Source: Costus lasius
Lineage: Eukaryota > Streptophyta > Magnoliopsida > Zingiberales > Costaceae
Reading direction: 5' to 3'
Length of the DNA: 64,000 nt
Assembly (NCBI GenBank): GCA_027563935.2
Contig: CM050450.1
Span: 6,493,957-6,557,956 of the forward strand
Under the pieces are notes generated by a model. The model made no database searches, was not told where the DNA came from, and saw only the letters and a list, made by a program, of their open reading frames with translations. The translations under genes were made by a program, and so were the position numbers. Below, piece by piece: positions 22,505 to 34,203 of the stretch. The number at the start of each line of letters is the position of its first letter. The first letter of the stretch is position 1.

Positions 22505-23837
22505 TGTCACGCCCCGGTCGGATCGGTCTAGAATTAGCGCTTATCCGCTTCCTAGAGCCGTCCGGCGGAATACCAGAACGTAACTCGCCCTAGGGTTTCC
22601 GACCCGAAATTAGAAACCCTAATCTCCCCGAATAATTTTTCTCCCTAAAATACAATTCGCACGGAGAAAACCCTAACCCCAATTTAATTTACCTCTTCTG
22701 ATTTTGACCAAAGTCAAAATCATGTCCTTGCTGGCGTCAGCGTGACGTCAGCCCTCGATTTTTCGCCGCCGCGCGTAAATTACCGTCGCTGACGTAAGCT
22801 CGCGTCAGCCGTCCGAAATCGCTTCCGCCGCGCCGAATTTGCACGCTGACGTCCGCCTGACGTCAGCCGTCGAAATCGATTTCGAACGCGAAATCGATCG
22901 TTGACTCTCGCCGCTGCGTTGACTCGCCTCGAAGCGCGAGTCGTCTTCAACCTCGCGACGCCGCGACCGTTCGCAACGCTCGAACGCCGCCTGCGTTCGA
23001 GCCGACGCCGGAGAAGACCGACGACAAGGGGAGGACGCCGCCTGCGTCTCGCCTCGTCGCCGACGACCTAGCAGCCGCCTGCTGCTGGAACTATCGCCGG
23101 AAACGCCGAAACGGGGGAAGGAAGATGGAAGAGGGAAAGCTTCGTTTTATTCCCATTAAAACGTTACAAAACTCCTCTAAACGCCGACGACCACCGTCGC
23201 CGGTGCCCCCATCCCTCCCTCGCCGGTCATCGCCGGTTACAAGCTCTGTTTTTCCTTCCTTCTCTCGTCGACGCCGCCGCGCCGACCTTCGCCCCTTGGC
23301 GGCATCAGAGCCCAGCTCTGGAAGGGCGACGGCGCCTCGCCGTCGCCGGTGGAGTCGCCCCCGGCGCTCTCTGTGTGGTGACGCCCTCGCGCCCGCTGCT
23401 TCGTCCGCCTCGTCGAGGCTTTATCGTGAAGGAAGCCGCGTCCGAGTTTTCCTCGCGCGTCCGCTTCGTTCGGCGACTTCGTCTCCAGCTCCGCGTCCCT
23501 CGCGTACGTCCGGCCCTTCCGTCGCGCCGCACGCTTCCTTTGCCATCCGGATGCGTCGACGCGGTCGTCCGCGACCGAGAATGCCGCCTCCAACTCCTCT
23601 GCTCGACGCCGCCCGCGCCGCTCGCGTCCGCTTCCGTCGCACGCGGTGGCGAGCTCGCGTGGCTCGCGCGTGAAGACGCGTTCGCACGCGCACGTCTTCC
23701 GAAAGCCTCGCACGCGTCTGCGTTGCTGCGTGATTTGCTTGGTCAACCCTCTTAGTTGACCGGGCTTCTCCTCATGGGCTTGGATTTGGATCAGGCCCAA
23801 AGGCTTTGGGCTGAACCGGATGAACCCGGGCCTGACA
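22505..23837 (-). repeat. 5' LTR (element is on the minus strand)
   Basis: 1333 bp, offset exactly 1966 bp from the other LTR and apparently identical to it. Confidence 0.92.
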
Positions 23838-23842
23838 CCAAG

Positions 23843-25019
23843 GAATAATTAATATTTTATGTAAAACATGGGCAGCGGAGGCCAGGGTTAAAATTTTATG
23901 ATATAAAAAGGATAAAATTGGAAAAGTGTATAGAAAATATCTACCGAGCTGGAGCCAGTCACCTCGTGGGCTCCTGAAAATTGGAAAGAAATCATCCAGC
24001 TTTTGACCCCCAGCAGCAGCTCTTACACGTGGAGGGAAAAGAAGGGCTCGTTGGAGTGGAGCGATAGCGATCGATCATCCATGCACGTTCGATAAAAGCG
24101 CTTTGGTTTACTTTTGTTCAGTTCTTTTGGCGGCAAATAGAGTTGGTGCATTTCTTTCTGTTTTGCCTTTTTCAATAGTATATTTGTATAATTATAATTT
24201 CTTTAATAGATAAATAATTAATAAAAACGAAACTCGATTTTACCAACTTTGTAATTCATTCTCTCGTAAATAAACCTAGCAAAATTTGACCTAACCCAAC
24301 TGACCCGATACGAAATTAGCCAAGTTCAAGTCAATCATAATCGTATTCGAGTAATAAATAGGTCAATCTGTTTATAACCCAAAAATAATCGGATCGTGTT
24401 GGATTGTACACGAGTTAACCCAGTTAACCTCATTTACCTGCTTAACCCAATTACATTATATATTTATATATAAAAAATTTAAATATATACTCACCTAACT
24501 CCCATTACTAGCCCATAAGCCTAAATATCTTTTAATTATCTTTTAACCAAGATTTCGGCCCACACATAAGCCCAAAATTCTATTAATTTTAATATAATTT
24601 TATTAATTTTTTATTTATATTTAAAATATAAATGATAAACGGGTTATTCAGATCGTATCAGTTAATCCGATTATATTCGAGTTGTGTTCGTGTTAGACAG
24701 TTTGACTCAATTAATTAAATAGATCGTGTTCATGTTAAATAATTTAACTTAATTAATTAAACGAGATATGTTCAAATTAACTTAATTAAGTCATGAGTCA
24801 TAATTGATATGACTCATTTATAATCAGCTGATCTAAATTACTAGGCCTACTCGTAGAGAGTACATAAAATATGATACGAAGGATACGCTACAACTTTTAA
24901 GTTCACTTGAACTCGGCCTGTCGGGCACCTTCCATGCTCAAACTATTCACTTCACTGACTCTAACACCACCAGGACATCACTCTGCTAATCCCTTAAGTA
25001 TGCTTCATGCAAACCTTAA
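23843..25019. other. AT-rich intergenic region, no gene seen
   Basis: Between the LTR element and the 3' end of the AKT2-like gene. It contains repetitive AT-rich text near 24280-24860; ends of any element could not be defined. Confidence 0.5.
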
Positions 25020-28000
25020 TTAGCATTTCTGAGCGAGCTGGACAAGTTCCTCTTCCTCCACTACAAAAAGCTTATCATTATCTCTCAGCACATCGGCTGA
25101 TTCTACCTCCGCGCCAGCTTCATTTGTCAATATTTTGTTGCTCATGTCAACGCCAAACTTCTTACCTGCAAACCAAGAAAAAAAAAGTAAAACACCGTTT
25201 ACTTTTTGTGCTTGCATGGAAATGAGTCAAATGACAGATGACAGGGCATGTTCTTCAATTACACGCACCAATGATTGAATTGAGTTCTTCAATGGAGTTG
25301 GGCAGAAAGATCAGCTTTCCAGATGCTGAGAATTGATTTCTGAGTAGTGGATGGCCCTTGTACACACTGATCCTCGGAGGATATCCATTTGGTTCCTGCT
25401 TGAATGGCAGCCTTCGCTGCTCCATCACATCTTTCCGCTGGTTCAGTTCTTCCAGCACTCTTTTCTTTATTTTCCTCGCTTCGCCTTCATTTGAGTTTGC
25501 CTTCTCTTCGCTGGCCCCGTTCATGACCAGGAGAGCGACCATCTCCTCGTTATTTTCAGCCTGTGCTACTCGCAGAGCTGTGAGTCCTTCATGATTTTCA
25601 GAGTCAATAGACAGACCATGCTTCAGCAGCTCCTTCATCGTTGAAAGATCATTTCTTTTCGCTGCAAGGCAGAGAAGATCGCCGCTGGTGCTGGGATTGG
25701 AGATGCTCGCGCAATGGTGCAAGAGATTGAAGATCTTGTGGTGTTTTGCAGCGATCGCATCCCACAATGGAGTGTTCCCGTGCTTGTCTGCCATCGATGA
25801 ACTGGAATCAGTGTTTCAGGATGGTCTCTCGTTTGTGCATGAAGGAAGATGTCTGATTCAATATCACATACCTTGAGCTTGGATGTTGCTGTCATGGTTG
25901 AGAAGAACCAGAACACAGTCCTCGTAACCTTTTGAAGCAGCTATGTGCTAAACGAAAGAAATTTGTGATAAAACATTACAAATTGTTGCTAGTTTTCGTC
26001 CAAATTAGATCAAGGTATGACTTAATATGAAGTTGCAGATGATGACGAAACCTTACCAACGGAGTTCTTCCTCTGGAATCGCCTGTATCAGGATCCATTC
26101 CTGCCTTGAGGAGTTTTTCAAGGAAAAAGCTATTGCCAGTGGCAGCTACTGTCAGCAAATTGCATGGCACATTAGCTTCACCAGGTTCCCGATTCTCCCA
26201 CACCAGATCATCTATGCTGATGTCCTTGAACTCTATTTTATGCTTCAAAATCATTCATGAAGCAGTCTCATTATTTCTGTGTACTTAGCACTAGTAGAAG
26301 AATGCTAATTGCATTACCTTGAGAAAGTTCTTCATGATTACAATGCCATCATCTTGCTTGTTCTGAAGAACTTCTTTCAGGGTGCTCTGCTTTAACCTTA
26401 ACAGCTGAGACAATGTCCTGGTGCGGAATGTGAACCTCTGAGGCCGATCACTGAGTGCACTGACCTCTCCAAATATCTCTCCTGTGCTAAGACCTCCTAC
26501 AGTCTTCTCAGTTTCATTATCAGAATACACGATTTCGACTTCGCCGGAGACGATAATGTACACATCTTCCGGGGCTTCATTCTGCATGATCACATCCTCC
26601 CTGGGTGGAATGTACTCCGCTGTCATCATAGTGACCTGAGCCAATGATTCCAAACAAGCAAAATATTCAGGCGGTGCAATGTTTTCTATCATCAGTTAGT
26701 ATACAATCAGAAACTTGGTTCCAAATTTACCAGGAGCAAGAGTGTTTCCTTTGAGACACCTTTGAAGAGATAAACATCCTTGACAGTAGGCAGGAAGAGG
26801 TGCTGGCAGATGCTTTTGCATATTGATTTGGGTAATTGGTCCATCAGATGTTGCTGATTCAAGCTCTCTGCTTTGAATCTAAGGCACATGTAAGCCAGTA
26901 TCTGCTCTCTTAGACGCGGTGGTAAGTGATTTCTGCACACAAAGTTTGATGCAACCTGGATGCTATTTCTCTGCAATTGGTATACATTTCTCAATTCAGA
27001 AACGAGTTCTTGAGTTGCTGAGCTACTACTGCTAATAGGATTAAGCACAAGCTTACAAATTCCATTGTGCGTCTTGTTCCTTCAACAACCAAGTTGGTCA
27101 TGTTTCCGATGAGGTATGCAGTGAGGCCGAGGTTGCAGAGCATGTAGAAGATGTTGAAGATCATCTCTCTGGTATTCACTGCATGAAGATCACCATAGCC
27201 AACAGTGGTCATTGTGGTTATTGACCAGTAGATGGAAGCGATGTATCGCATCCACAGACTGGCTTCCCTGAAGTTTGGCATCACAGAACCAATCCATGTC
27301 TTCCCTTGATGAGGGTACCGATCAGCCAGCAAATAGTAGAGGCATCCAGCGCAGTGGACTAGAAAGAAGGTCACCTGCATCCACCATGCAGCAAAATTTC
27401 ATCTTTCCTTTTTTGTTCATTTAAAAGAATGATTTGAACATCAGATCTGCTTACAAAAAGAAGTCTTGTGCATCTAATCCAGAAGTAGCTGAACCTGATG
27501 TCCTTTTCTAGTCTGCAGCAGAACATTAAGAAAGTTTCAGACTCGCAAAACTTGCTCAAGTTCTTCCATGATTGAGCTTATATAACATTTATCACCTTGT
27601 GAAGAATTGCTTGACCTTTCTGAGACGCCAGAGTCTTAGCATCCCCAGCAAGCTGTAAGAGACTCCTGCCTTGACTCTACCAGTTATCAAGTAGCCCAAA
27701 CCCTCGAAAGGAAACGTTGATGCCAAGTCCATGATGAACCATGTAGACAAGTACCTGAAGATCGAATGAGTATATTTGAATTAAAATTCCTTTTTTTATC
27801 ATTCGTATCCTTGTTCGTCAACAGTAGGGAGACTCTTACTACCAAAAAAACCAAATTTTTTTTGGATAATTCATTGTTGTTAGGGTTAGTTGGAGGAGGC
27901 AATCAGAGTGAAGCTGTCAGATATCTCACTCGTATGTGATAAGATAATAGAAAATAGATGGACGCCCTCAATAATTTTCTGTCAACTCAAGTTATGATGA

Positions 28001-29808
28001 GGATAATTGAAGCCTGGAGAGAAGATATGTTCATGGGGCTCCAATGAGCTGCTGCTTCACATCAGCCTGGATATTGGTGTCTTGTTGCACAAGCCGCTGT
28101 CCCCTATGCCTGAAGATGACAGAAAGAAGCACACTGCAGATCAGATCAAGCCGCTTACAGTGGAGGATCCACCTCTTCCTTCACTACTAGAGTCAGACGA
28201 TTTGATAGGTTGGGGCAACAACCACAGGGGATCTGTCAACAGTTTTCTTTGTGCTAATCACTGCAGGATTCTCACTGAAGCCATTGTTGCTGATTGAGAA
28301 TTCTGCACTCCTCTAGGCAGTAGAAGTTACTATGCCTGTGATGGTCAGCTGCAACTAAAAATTATCAGTACCTAGGGTTCAGTGGCCAAGTGTATCAGCT
28401 TGTCTCCTACCAAGTGGATCATAATGGCCAGGGCACAACCTTTTTTGACATTTCCGAAGCTCGTACGTCATGCTTTCATTCAGAAGAGGACTCTAGTTGT
28501 TCGATTAAAAAACAATAAAATTGTTTCTTTTTTTTCTTTGTACTCTTGTTGGACAAGAGTTAGCTTGTTTGCCAAGAAGCAACAGGGAATGAAAGAGATG
28601 ATGAACAGGTGGAGGAGGTGAGGCCCGTCATCATAAATCCTCCTGCCAAGTGCCACCCAAGGCAGGAATGGCGGAGTAGGTGAAGGGAACCTACTTTTTG
28701 GAAGAAGAGAGATCGACTCCAAGAGATTTGAAAGAATACAATTTAAACCCTTGGATCATTCTATATCCTAGAAAACCCTTTAGATTAAAAAGGTGGGTCA
28801 AATTTTAGAAAGATGTTATCCAAGGAGTCCAAGTAGGGTCGTCTCTCTGCAAAAAAATTTCCCACCTACTCGGAGGGTCAACTCAGATTGATGACACCAT
28901 TTCAATGGTGCGATGCACCTGCCACCCAGACTTAATTCAGCTTAATTAATCCATGTGGATCCTATTGAATCCTATCGCTTCACGTCCATGGCGACCGGCC
29001 AGCCTGCAGTGCGCGACGCTGACGCTTCTGAAAGCTGCAAGTGCAACAGCTTCCACACAATTGGAGGAGAAGAAGAAGAATATGCAAAGTTGTGCAAAAC
29101 TTTGCCCCGGAACCACTGATTTGTTTTTCTTTCTTATCTTTGAGAAAAGAAATCTACAGAATGATTCCAATTCTCTGGTGTTAGATACTTGAATTATGAG
29201 CTCACGGGTCACACATACCCATTTCTCGACTGCTGCTGCTGCTGCTGCTGCCACCAAAATATGACACAGTATGTTCTGAGGATTAGAGTGAGTAGGAGAC
29301 GACGGAAAAACCTGATGGCGATCTTCCTCTGGTCGCGGACGAGCACCTGCGTCCTGGAGTCAATGTAAGCGACGAAGAAGGTGAGGACAATGTCCACCGC
29401 GAAGAAGGCGTCGATGACGTTGTCGGCGATGAAGAGGCCGCCCTTGGGCTCGGCGTTCATGAAGGCGATCTCGAACGGGTACAGCCACGCCGAGTACGCC
29501 ACCAGCACCACCATGAACGTCTCCCAGCACCTGGAGAAGAAACAAACGCGCCTCATACACCGATCATGGATCGAGGTGGCTAGCTAGCTAGCTAGCTAGC
29601 TAGATGACCTGTATCTCGTGTCCATTGGCAGAATGATGCTCCCCCGCGCGTCGTTCTGGTTCTGGTTGTAGCTCGAGACGCCGAGCGGCGGGAGCACGAG
29701 CTTGGAGAGGTTGCGGAGGCTGAGGCTCGACTCCGAGCCGCTGTCGTCGCCGTGCTGCTTCTTCCGGCCATGGCCGGTCTCCGACGTCGTCCATTGTGGT
29801 GACCCCAT
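25020..29808 (-). CDS. AKT2: AKT2-type Shaker potassium channel, complete
   Basis: Plasma-membrane voltage-gated, weakly rectifying K+ channel, phloem-associated in known plants. Eleven exons: 29609-29808, 29312-29530, 27596-27754, 27455-27512, 27057-27374, 26731-26970, 26318-26635, 26057-26242, 25872-25947, 25269-25787, 25020-25165. The frame closes at 812 residues (Arabidopsis AKT2 is about 800). Order: N-terminal [17 protein letters not shown]1 from [16 protein letters not shown]2-S3 [21 protein letters not shown]4 [15 protein letters not shown] (exon 3); pore with TTVGYGD (about residues 268-274); S6; C-linker and cyclic nucleotide-binding domain (about 385-500, [20 protein letters not shown]); ankyrin repeats (about 535-700); KHA domain to the end. 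ATG 29808 has A at -3 and G at +4. The extended frame to 29862 begins with GTG, so it was not used. The exon 8 acceptor (TTGAAG|CATAAA) is the least certain boundary. Confidence 0.95.
27755..29311 (-). other. 1.56-kb intron 2 of the AKT2-like gene
   Basis: Donor AG|GTTTTT after IAIR, acceptor CTTCAG|GTACTT. It contains (CTG)7 at 29230-29250. Several short open frames here are not coding. Confidence 0.8.
29230..29250. repeat. (CTG)7 microsatellite
   Basis: Seven perfect CTG units in intron 2 of the AKT2-like gene, about 60 bp past the exon 2 donor. Confidence 0.95.
29579..29603. repeat. (GCTA)6 microsatellite
   Basis: Six tetranucleotide units in the 78-bp intron 1 of the AKT2-like gene, ending five bases from the splice donor. 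CTAG is self-complementary, so the run can fold. Confidence 0.95.
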
Positions 29809-31148
29809 GCTCGGATCGATCTCAGCGAGCCATCGGCCTCGGCGTCGGGGCTTAATATTCACTAGCTAGCAAGTGGAAGAATAATCACCAGGAGGAGGAG
29901 ACGCAGAATTGTTTTGTTTGACGTGAAAAAGTGGTGAATAATGGATGGAGGAAAGCAGAGGAGAGGAGATTTAGAGCGAATTTTAATTCTTGGTCGGGTG
30001 CAATAATGGCGGATAAGGGCGGTGTGCTGCTCCTCGTGGTCCCTTAATATGTCCCTCCCGCTGCTGATTCGAAGCGTGGGCGTGCCTCATCTTTACGTCG
30101 TGCTGTCAGAATGTTACTTTTGGTTTCAATGTGGCTGAGTCACAACGTACCTACTTTTCTGCAGCCTGCTCGCTGCTGGCTCTCCCGTACGCCCGTGAGC
30201 GTTACTTTTGGTTGACTATTACACTCTCTCAACTGTTTGAGAGTTACAGTTGTTTCAGTACTGTAGCACCGGTTCAAAGATTCGAGCTAAGATCACACAT
30301 TGTGTTCGCTCGGGTGGGTCGAGCTCAGCTAGGCAAGGAGCTGATCCCGCCTTGCCACGAGCTCACCTCACTACTTGCAGAGCGCCACAACCTCGCCTCG
30401 TCGTTCACTGAAAGAGGCAAGCTACTGAGAGAATAGCGTTCATATCATGCAAAGCTACTTATTGTTGTTTTCATGTGCAATAGAGATTTTTTTACTATTT
30501 AGTTGAATTGCTATTAGTCGAAGACTATTTTTTTACTATTCTTTTATATTGTTTTGGTTTCTGAAAATCTATATTTTTGGAATGAACGAGGAATGATTTC
30601 TTTGGTTAGTGAAGTGTTGGAGTCTCTAAATTTCTATTGAGAGAAGAGTTGGAAGGGCGATGGAGTTATATCTTTTGTTCCGAGATTGAAGTCTATATGT
30701 TTTTAGGGCTTACAGGGGATTACGATTATCTCTTTGTTCCCCCAATCATTTAATGTCACAATCACTTCAACTTCCCACTAACTTTTAAGGGGATATTAGG
30801 TCAAATCAATGTTCTTCGTTTACGCTTTTCCCTTTTGTATTTTTGCTCTTGGCAGGCATTTCTGTACCATTTATGGCTTGTGGAAAGAGAGGGGCCGATG
30901 CAATCCCTTTTAGAGTATAGTCAATGCCTAGAGTAGGAAGGACTTTTAGGGCAATGCCCCCCCTTCAATAGGAAGCAAAGTCACCACTAAGTCTAAATAA
31001 AGACATAAATTGCAAGATCAACATCTCCGATAGAAGAAAGTGTCCCAACACTAAGAATACAAAAAGGCCCTACGATGTGTTAGAATTAGCGAGAAGATGA
31101 TGGCAAATAGGAGAAAATTTTATAGGTAGAATATTCTGTTTGGAAAAA
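29809..31148. other. Region upstream of the AKT2-like gene
   Basis: It probably holds the 5' untranslated region and promoter of the AKT2-like gene. No other gene is supported. Confidence 0.5.
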
Positions 31149-31149
31149 T

Positions 31150-31455
31150 TAAGAAGAGTTATAATAAATTATGAATAAGCATATTTTTAAGGTAGATAAG
31201 TGATATCTATATAATCAACTCATTTTCAGCTATCTAATAGTATCAATATTATTATTGATAATAATGAGAAATTGATATTCTTATTATCATAGATAAGCTA
31301 TTCACAACGGTAACATGTTTATTCATGAGTATATTTTCATCAATTTTTCATCATGAATAAGCCCATCTATAATAATATTGATATCATTAGATAGCTCAGA
31401 GTGAGTAAATTATGTGAATATAATTTATCCATAATAAAAATGTATTTATCTTTGA
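31150..31455. repeat. AT-rich fold-back (MITE-like) sequence
   Basis: The left half (CAGCTATCTAATAGTATCAA at about 31227) is complementary to the right half (reverse of TGATATCATTAGATAGCTC at about 31380-31398). Flanking text also pairs imperfectly. Termini and target duplication were not resolved. Confidence 0.5.
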
Positions 31456-32328
31456 TCTATTTTAATTTTTTTTTAATTTTTTTTAAGTGAGAGTACCTGT
31501 CTAGAAAATCTTTTTAAGAAATTGTTACCATGTTTGAGTGGACCCAACACTCCGAGCAATTAGAACTCAACCTATTAGTTGCTTATGTGATTCAGAGTTG
31601 AACATTTTGATGTATTAATTCGGTTGATCGTGATTTATATGCCACCATGAATTTGCTATCACCCACGTGTATGTCGGCAACTGCTGCAGCTCGAAGAATC
31701 TAGCCACAATTAATTCTCAGAAATAAGACGGCCAAATTAATTAAATTAATTAGGACCACGGCAGATAGGCTTCGCCGTCGGCGCAGGGTGACTGCGACTA
31801 GAGGTGGCCATGGGCCATGCCCGGGCCTGCCTCGGCCCGACTTCTGCCGGGCCGTGCCAGGCACGGCCCGATTGTAACCGTGCCATGCCGGGCACGGCAC
31901 GAGTGAAAAATGCCTGGGCCCGGCACGGCCCGCGGCACGTTTAGGCGTGCCGGCCCAGGCACGGCTCAGCTTCTGGCCGAGCCCGGATCCGGCACGCGGG
32001 CTGAAACTGGCCCACGGGCTATGGTCGGCCCAGCGGGCCGTGCCAGGCACGACCCGAATGTGGCCCACGGGCCGAATTTGGCCCGCTTCATTAAATTAAA
32101 TAAAATATTAATAAAATAAGAAATTGAGAATTATGTATTTTGCATAATTTTTTTAAAAAATATTTAATTATTATTTAATTAATTATTTTATTTTAAACAT
32201 ATATAATTTTAATTTTAATATATTTTATTAAATTAATATTAATTTATTTATTAACAATACTAACAACACATGACTAAAGTTAAAACCAACTCGATTAAAT
32301 TTTATATTCATAAATTATACATTTAAGC

Positions 32329-32865
32329 TTAAATCAATTGCCGACATAATGGGCATACACAATTGACCCGTAGCCAACTACGCAAGCAGCTACTATGGAA
32401 GATATGCGAGCATTGTGTTAAACATACTTGCGCTCCGTGCTCCATCTTCTCTATGCATATTGCGCACTCCATGTTTTCAGCTCTACCTCCTTCTTCAATA
32501 ATAAAAAACTCAAGTGACTCTTGTGCTTGGTTAGTTTCGATATATTGCTCCGGCTCATCGTTGATATTATCACTATCCTCCTCACTATCACTTATTTCAA
32601 AGTCATCAACCTCTATCTCAATCTCAACCCCAGAAGGAGAGGGAGAAGCCAAAAATTCTTGTCTTGCATGATCAGATAAGTGGATAAAGTGTTCTTCAAA
32701 CCTGAATACATCAATTCGTATAAGTTGACTAACACGTTCGATAATACTTAAAATAGTGATTCTCCATTGATCAACATTGAAGAAATTTAAGGTAGATGTA
32801 AGGAAGATTGAACGTTGAGAATTTGGCATAATGATAATTATCTTCACTCTTCTATTATCTGTCAT
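32329..32865 (-). CDS. RING-H2 zinc-finger protein (putative E3 ubiquitin ligase) carried by hAT-like copy 1
   Basis: 178 residues, single exon, intact. The C-terminal RING-H2 is at about residues 133-174: CAIC, 14 residues, CSH, IFH, SSC, 10 residues, CPLC. All eight zinc ligands are present in the order Cys-Cys-Cys-His-His-Cys-Cys-Cys. The middle is acidic (DDFEISDSEEDSDNINDEPEQ); the N-terminus (MTDNRRVKIII) has no recognised domain. By family, RING-H2 proteins recruit E2 enzymes to ubiquitinate targets; the target here is unknown. A TATA box lies about 315 bp upstream, inside the element. The copy at 34204-34740 differs at only two residues. It may be a captured host gene or a long-term cargo of the element. 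Confidence 0.85.
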   Translation of the reverse strand: MTDNRRVKIIIIMPNSQRSIFLTSTLNFFNVDQWRITILSIIERVSQLIRIDVFRFEEHFIHLSDHARQEFLASPSPSGVEIEIEVDDFEISDSEEDSDNINDEPEQYIETNQAQESLEFFIIEEGGRAENMECAICIEKMEHGAQVCLTQCSHIFHSSCLRSWLRVNCVCPLCRQLI

Positions 32866-32985
32866 TTTTCTCTATGTCTCGTGCTCGTGCTCACCACGTG
32901 ATAATTATATTATAAAAGTAAATTAATTTAATACTTACTTGATCTTCTCCACGTCTAGTCACGTGGTGAGCACGAGGCATAGAAA
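32866..32985 (-). promoter_or_regulatory. Inverted repeat with G-box just upstream of the RING start codon (copy 1)
   Basis: Arms 32866-32901 and 32959-32985 are complementary around CACGTG (G-box core) and CTCGTGCTCACC. One arm has an extra CTCGTG unit. It could form a hairpin in the leader RNA or hold paired G-boxes. Confidence 0.65.
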
Positions 32986-33176
32986 AAAATGACTAGTCTA
33001 GACCGAGAGAGCATTGAATTCTTGATGGCTAAAAAGAAGCTTAAGTTTGAGTTCAATTAAGAAACTAATTGTAACTCAAGACTTAGAAAAGAGATTAAGA
33101 GAGTATTAAGAGAATGAGAAATTATTCCAAAGATAGTTGGAAACTTGTGTGAAGAAATGAGAGGGTTGGGGGGTCA

Positions 33177-33183
33177 ATTTATA
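33177..33183 (-). promoter_or_regulatory. TATA box of the RING-H2 gene (copy 1)
   Basis: TATAAAT on the minus strand, followed by a pyrimidine/A-rich leader. The same box is at 33884 and 43541 in the other copies. Confidence 0.6.
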
Positions 33184-33883
33184 GGGATGAATTGGGTGTA
33201 TAATTACATATTTATACCCTATTTTTAATTATTAAAAGGGGCTAAAATGGTAATTTTATACCATAAAGACAATTATATCCCTAACTTTTAAAATTTTTAT
33301 AACTATTACGAGGGCATTTAGGTAAAAATGCATGTTCATGTCGTGTCGTGCCGTGCCGTGTCGTGCCCGGCCCGGCCCACGGGCCGCGAACCCTCGGCCA
33401 AGCACGACCCGAGCCGGGCCACGGGCCGCGGGCCGGCCCTGCCCGTTGGCCACCTCTAACTGCGACCACCGCAATTCAATTCGCCTCCATTAAGTTGGCG
33501 AGAACGACAGGGAAGGTGGAATTAGAGGTGGCCAACGGGCCGGACCGGCCCGCGGCCCACACGGCCCGACACGGCACAACCCGTTGACCAAGTCAACGGG
33601 CTGCGGGCGGCTCGTGGCCCAGCTCGGGTCGTGCTGGGCTGAGGGTTTGCGGCCCGTGGGCCGGGTCAGGCACGGCCCACAGGCGTGCCGGGCCAGGCAC
33701 GGCACGACACGTGAATGAACATGCATTTTTAAACATGCATTTTTTCCTAAATGCCCTCGTAATAGTTATAAAAATTTTAAAAGTTAGGGATATAATTGTC
33801 TTTATGGTATAAAATTACCATTTTAGCCCTTTTAATAATTAAAAATAGGGTATAAATATGTAATTATACACCCAATTCATCCC

Positions 33884-33890
33884 TATAAAT
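33884..33890 (+). promoter_or_regulatory. TATA box of the RING-H2 gene (copy 2)
   Basis: TATAAAT, about 320 bp upstream of the ATG. The C/A-rich start region (GACCCCCCAACCCTCTCATT) about 10-30 bp downstream looks like a plant transcription start. Confidence 0.6.
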
Positions 33891-34083
33891 TGACCCCCCA
33901 ACCCTCTCATTTCTTCACACAAGTTTCCAACTATCTTTGGAATAATTTCTCATTCTCTCTTAATACTCTCTTAATCTCTTTTCTAAGTCTTGAGTTACAA
34001 TTAGTTTCTTAATTGAACTCAAACTTAAGCTTCTTTTTAGCCATCAAGAATTCAATGCTCTCTCGGTCTAGACTAGTCATTTT

Positions 34084-34203
34084 TTTCTATGCCTCGTGCT
34101 CACCACGTGACTAGACATGGAGAAGATCAAGTAAGTATTAAATTAATTTACTTTTATAATATAATTATCACGTGGTGAGCACGAGCACGAGACATAGAGA
34201 AAA
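34084..34203 (+). promoter_or_regulatory. Inverted repeat with G-box upstream of the RING start codon (copy 2)
   Basis: Arms 34084-34110 and 34168-34203 pair around CACGTG. The loop holds a short upstream ATG frame (MEKIK, stop) created by ACG to ATG in this copy only, and a good splice-donor-like GTAAGTATT. Confidence 0.65.

Larger units (their letters stand above)
20539..23837 (-). mobile_element. Non-autonomous LTR retrotransposon with 1333-bp LTRs and a 633-bp non-coding interior
   Basis: It is flanked by CCAAG at 20534-20538 and 23838-23842. The two LTRs have equal length and look identical by eye, so insertion was recent. Read on the minus strand the element starts TGTCAGGCCCGGG and ends GGGGCGTGACA. 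The primer-binding site AGGTATCAGAGC follows the 5' LTR (22487-22504 region), and a purine tract GGTGGGGGAGAAT precedes the 3' LTR. The interior encodes no recognisable Gag or Pol. Its leader and purine-tract sequence match the gag-bearing element at 50188-54592, a likely relative that supplies or shares trans factors (inference). Confidence 0.93.
31799..33458 (-). mobile_element. hAT-like non-autonomous element carrying a RING-H2 gene (copy 1)
   Basis: 1660 bp. The perfect 8-bp target duplication ACTGCGAC is at 31791-31798 and 33459-33466. Termini are TAGAGGTGGCCA and its complement TGGCCACCTCTA. An 8-bp duplication plus a TAGRGGTGGC-type end is typical of plant hAT elements (family knowledge). 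Inside the ends are GC-rich arms full of GGCACGGC/GCCGTGCC palindromes (31805-32085 and 33340-33450). The core is AT-rich with one RING-H2 gene reading leftward. No transposase domain is present. Confidence 0.9.

Noticed and set aside
28007..28297. 96-residue frame in AKT2 intron 2 (plus strand)
   Set aside because: No recognisable domain, intronic and antisense to the channel gene.
29809..29862. N-terminal extension of the AKT2-like protein to 29862
   Set aside because: The upstream codon is GTG, not ATG. The ATG at 29808 has good context and gives the usual length.
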